DNA of 64,000 bases, taken from Streptomyces flavofungini. GTDB taxonomy: Bacteria; Actinomycetota; Actinomycetes; Streptomycetales; Streptomycetaceae. How positions within the stretch are numbered: position 1 is the stretch's first letter; each line of letters begins with the position of its first letter. Below the pieces are notes generated by a model. The model saw nothing but the letters and a program-made list of their open reading frames with translations. It had not been told where the DNA came from and did not search any database. Both the position numbers and the translations under genes were made by a program. The stretch covers positions 186,001 to 250,000 of the forward strand of contig NZ_BMVR01000002.1 of NCBI RefSeq assembly GCF_014650815.1. Direction: 5' to 3'. Below are positions 62,477 through 64,000 of this stretch, piece by piece.

Positions 62477-64000
62477 TCACTTGCCGGCAGCGGCAGGAAC
62501 GTCCTCGCCGAGAAGCTTCCCGTCCGAGGTCTCGAACTGCTTCTTGAACTCCGCGACGGCGTCACCGATGGCCGTGATCGTGTCGTCCGACATCTTGGCG
62601 CCCTCCTTGATGGAGGTCATCAGGCCCTGCTCCTTGCGGTGCAGGTAGTCGAGCAGCTCGCGCTCGAAGCGCCGGATGTCGTTGACCGGTACCTCGTCCA
62701 TCTTGCCGGTGGTGCCGGCCCAGACGGAGATGACCTGGTCCTCGGTGGCCATCGGCTGGTACTGCGGCTGCTTGAGCAGCTCGACCATGCGCTGGCCACG
62801 CTCCAGCTGCGCCTTGGACGCGGCGTCCAGGTCGGAACCGAAGGCGGCGAACGCCTCCAGCTCACGGAACTGGGCGAGGTCCACACGCAGTCGGCCGGAG
62901 ACCTGACGGATCGCCTTGTGCTGCGCGGAACCACCGACTCGGGAGACGGAGATACCGACGTTCAGCGCGGGACGCTGACCGGCGTTGAACAGGTCCGACT
63001 CCAGGAAGCACTGGCCGTCGGTGATGGAGATGACGTTGGTCGGGATGAACGCCGACACGTCGTTCGCCTTGGTCTCGACGATCGGCAGACCGGTCATCGA
63101 GCCCTTGCCCATCTCGTCCGAGAGCTTCGCGCAGCGCTCGAGGAGGCGGGAGTGCAGGTAGAAGACGTCACCCGGGTAGGCCTCGCGCCCCGGCGGGCGA
63201 CGGAGCAGCAGGGACACGGCGCGGTAGGCGTCGGCCTGCTTCGAGAGGTCGTCGAAGACGATGAGGACGTGCTTGCCCTCGTACATCCACTGCTGGCCGA
63301 TGGCCGAGCCGGTGTACGGCGCCAGGTACTTGAAGCCAGCCGGGTCGGACGCCGGGGCGGCGACGATGGTCGTGTACTCCAGGGCGCCGGCCTCTTCGAG
63401 GGCACCGCGCACGGAGGCGATGGTGGAGCCCTTCTGACCGATGGCGACGTAGATGCAGCGGACCTGCTTGTTCACGTCACCGGAGCGCCAGTTGTCGCGC
63501 TGGTTGATGATCGTGTCGACGGCCAGGGCGGTCTTGCCGGTCTGGCGGTCACCGATGATCAGCTGACGCTGACCGCGGCCGATCGGGGTCATCGCGTCGA
63601 CGGCCTTGTAGCCGGTCTCCATCGGCTCGTGCACCGACTTGCGCTGCATGACCGTGGGGGCCTGCAGTTCAAGGGCGCGGCGGCCGGACGTCTCAATCTC
63701 GCCGAGGCCGTCGATCGGGTTGCCGAGCGGGTCGACGACGCGGCCGAGGTAACCCTCGCCCACCGCGACCGAAAGGACCTCGCCGGTGCGCTGCACCGAC
63801 TGACCCTCCTCGATGCCGCTGAACTCACCGAGGACGATCGAACCGATCTCGCGCTCTTCCAGGTTCAGCGCGAGACCGAGGGTCCCGTCCTCGAACTTCA
63901 GCAGTTCGTTGGCCATGGCCGAGGGCAGGCCCTCGACCTTCGCGATGCCATCGCCGGCCAGGGTGACCGTACCGACCTCCTCGCGCGAGGCCGCGTCCGG
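62477..64000 (-). CDS. atpA: ATP synthase alpha subunit (5' end beyond the window)
   Basis: The frame stays open to the right edge, giving 507 residues; about 22 N-terminal residues are missing by comparison with the 529-residue S. coelicolor protein as I recall it. The P-loop is GDRQTGKTA, and the non-catalytic nucleotide-binding regions and the signature [15 protein letters not shown] are intact. An internal Met at 63916 is not the true start. atpG begins 20 bp downstream of the stop. Confidence 0.97.
   Translation of the reverse strand, partial: PDAASREEVGTVTLAGDGIAKVEGLPSAMANELLKFEDGTLGLALNLEEREIGSIVLGEFSGIEEGQSVQRTGEVLSVAVGEGYLGRVVDPLGNPIDGLGEIETSGRRALELQAPTVMQRKSVHEPMETGYKAVDAMTPIGRGQRQLIIGDRQTGKTALAVDTIINQRDNWRSGDVNKQVRCIYVAIGQKGSTIASVRGALEEAGALEYTTIVAAPASDPAGFKYLAPYTGSAIGQQWMYEGKHVLIVFDDLSKQADAYRAVSLLLRRPPGREAYPGDVFYLHSRLLERCAKLSDEMGKGSMTGLPIVETKANDVSAFIPTNVISITDGQCFLESDLFNAGQRPALNVGISVSRVGGSAQHKAIRQVSGRLRVDLAQFRELEAFAAFGSDLDAASKAQLERGQRMVELLKQPQYQPMATEDQVISVWAGTTGKMDEVPVNDIRRFERELLDYLHRKEQGLMTSIKEGAKMSDDTITAIGDAVAEFKKQFETSDGKLLGEDVPAAAGK

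Noticed and set aside
62477-63916. atpA starting at the internal Met at 63916
   Set aside because: The frame continues upstream with conserved alpha-subunit sequence ([19 protein letters not shown]) to the window edge.

Overview
The window reads as chromosomal core sequence of a Streptomyces. GC content is very high, GTG and TTG starts are common, cistrons often overlap by 4 bp (ATGA or GTGA), and the neighbourhood carries Scy and FilP, an AbsC-type regulator, NucS and the F1 end of the ATP synthase operon. As far as I can recall the S. coelicolor gene order, most of it follows the SCO5370-SCO5421 stretch in reverse. A few accessory insertions interrupt it. No rRNA, tRNA, CRISPR, insertion sequence or prophage was seen.

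Layout. 1-2407: envelope proteins (secreted Lys/Asp/Ala-rich protein, DUF6114, DUF6230). 3119-5110: thioredoxin-TPR protein and a divergent TetR regulator. 5120-9689: an accessory cell-wall locus with a second MurG, a LegB-like UDP-sugar 4,6-dehydratase and a divergent two-component system; I rate this the most interesting part. 9733-11433: isobutyryl-CoA mutase large subunit with a long palindrome before its start. 11518-15113: DUF3817, MarR, an MFS exporter and a divergent ArsR-like regulator. 15250-21063: GH6 glucanase, ComB-like phosphatase, then the cslA-glxA pair that makes and processes the hyphal-tip glucan. 21445-23542: a TetR/DUF4166/SRPBCC operon with twin operators and a 15-bp tandem array. 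23805-27318: thiamine-binding protein, DUF3817, three AIM24 genes and absC. 27379-30628: a two-component system and divergent PepSY protein that share unusual acidic tracts, with a helically phased TTCAGG array between them. 31212-34078: MeaB, thiolase and methylmalonyl-CoA epimerase (C4/propionyl-CoA metabolism, linked in function to icmA and to the cobalamin adenosyltransferase at 53508). 34327-39330: scy and filP, encoding the polarity scaffold and cytoskeleton. 39419-43512: two tandem ABC transporters. 43537-51007: small zinc-ribbon protein, flavin oxidoreductase, SCO5389-family protein, NucS, a membrane-anchored ATPase with a Thr/Pro/Lys tail, STAS protein and 3-hydroxybutyryl-CoA dehydrogenase. 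51178-53494: TetR with a divergent drug-type ABC exporter. 53508-58910: cobalamin adenosyltransferase, membrane protein, NarL-type two-component system and a GH18 chitinase behind a DasR-like site. 58982-64000: DUF2550 and atpC, atpD, atpG and partial atpA.

Together the genes point to a hyphal, chitin-degrading soil actinomycete. Tip growth (Scy/FilP, CslA/GlxA), cell-wall sensing and B12-dependent acyl-CoA rearrangement are the recurring themes. All functional calls come from reading sequence and recalled family motifs; no database search was run.
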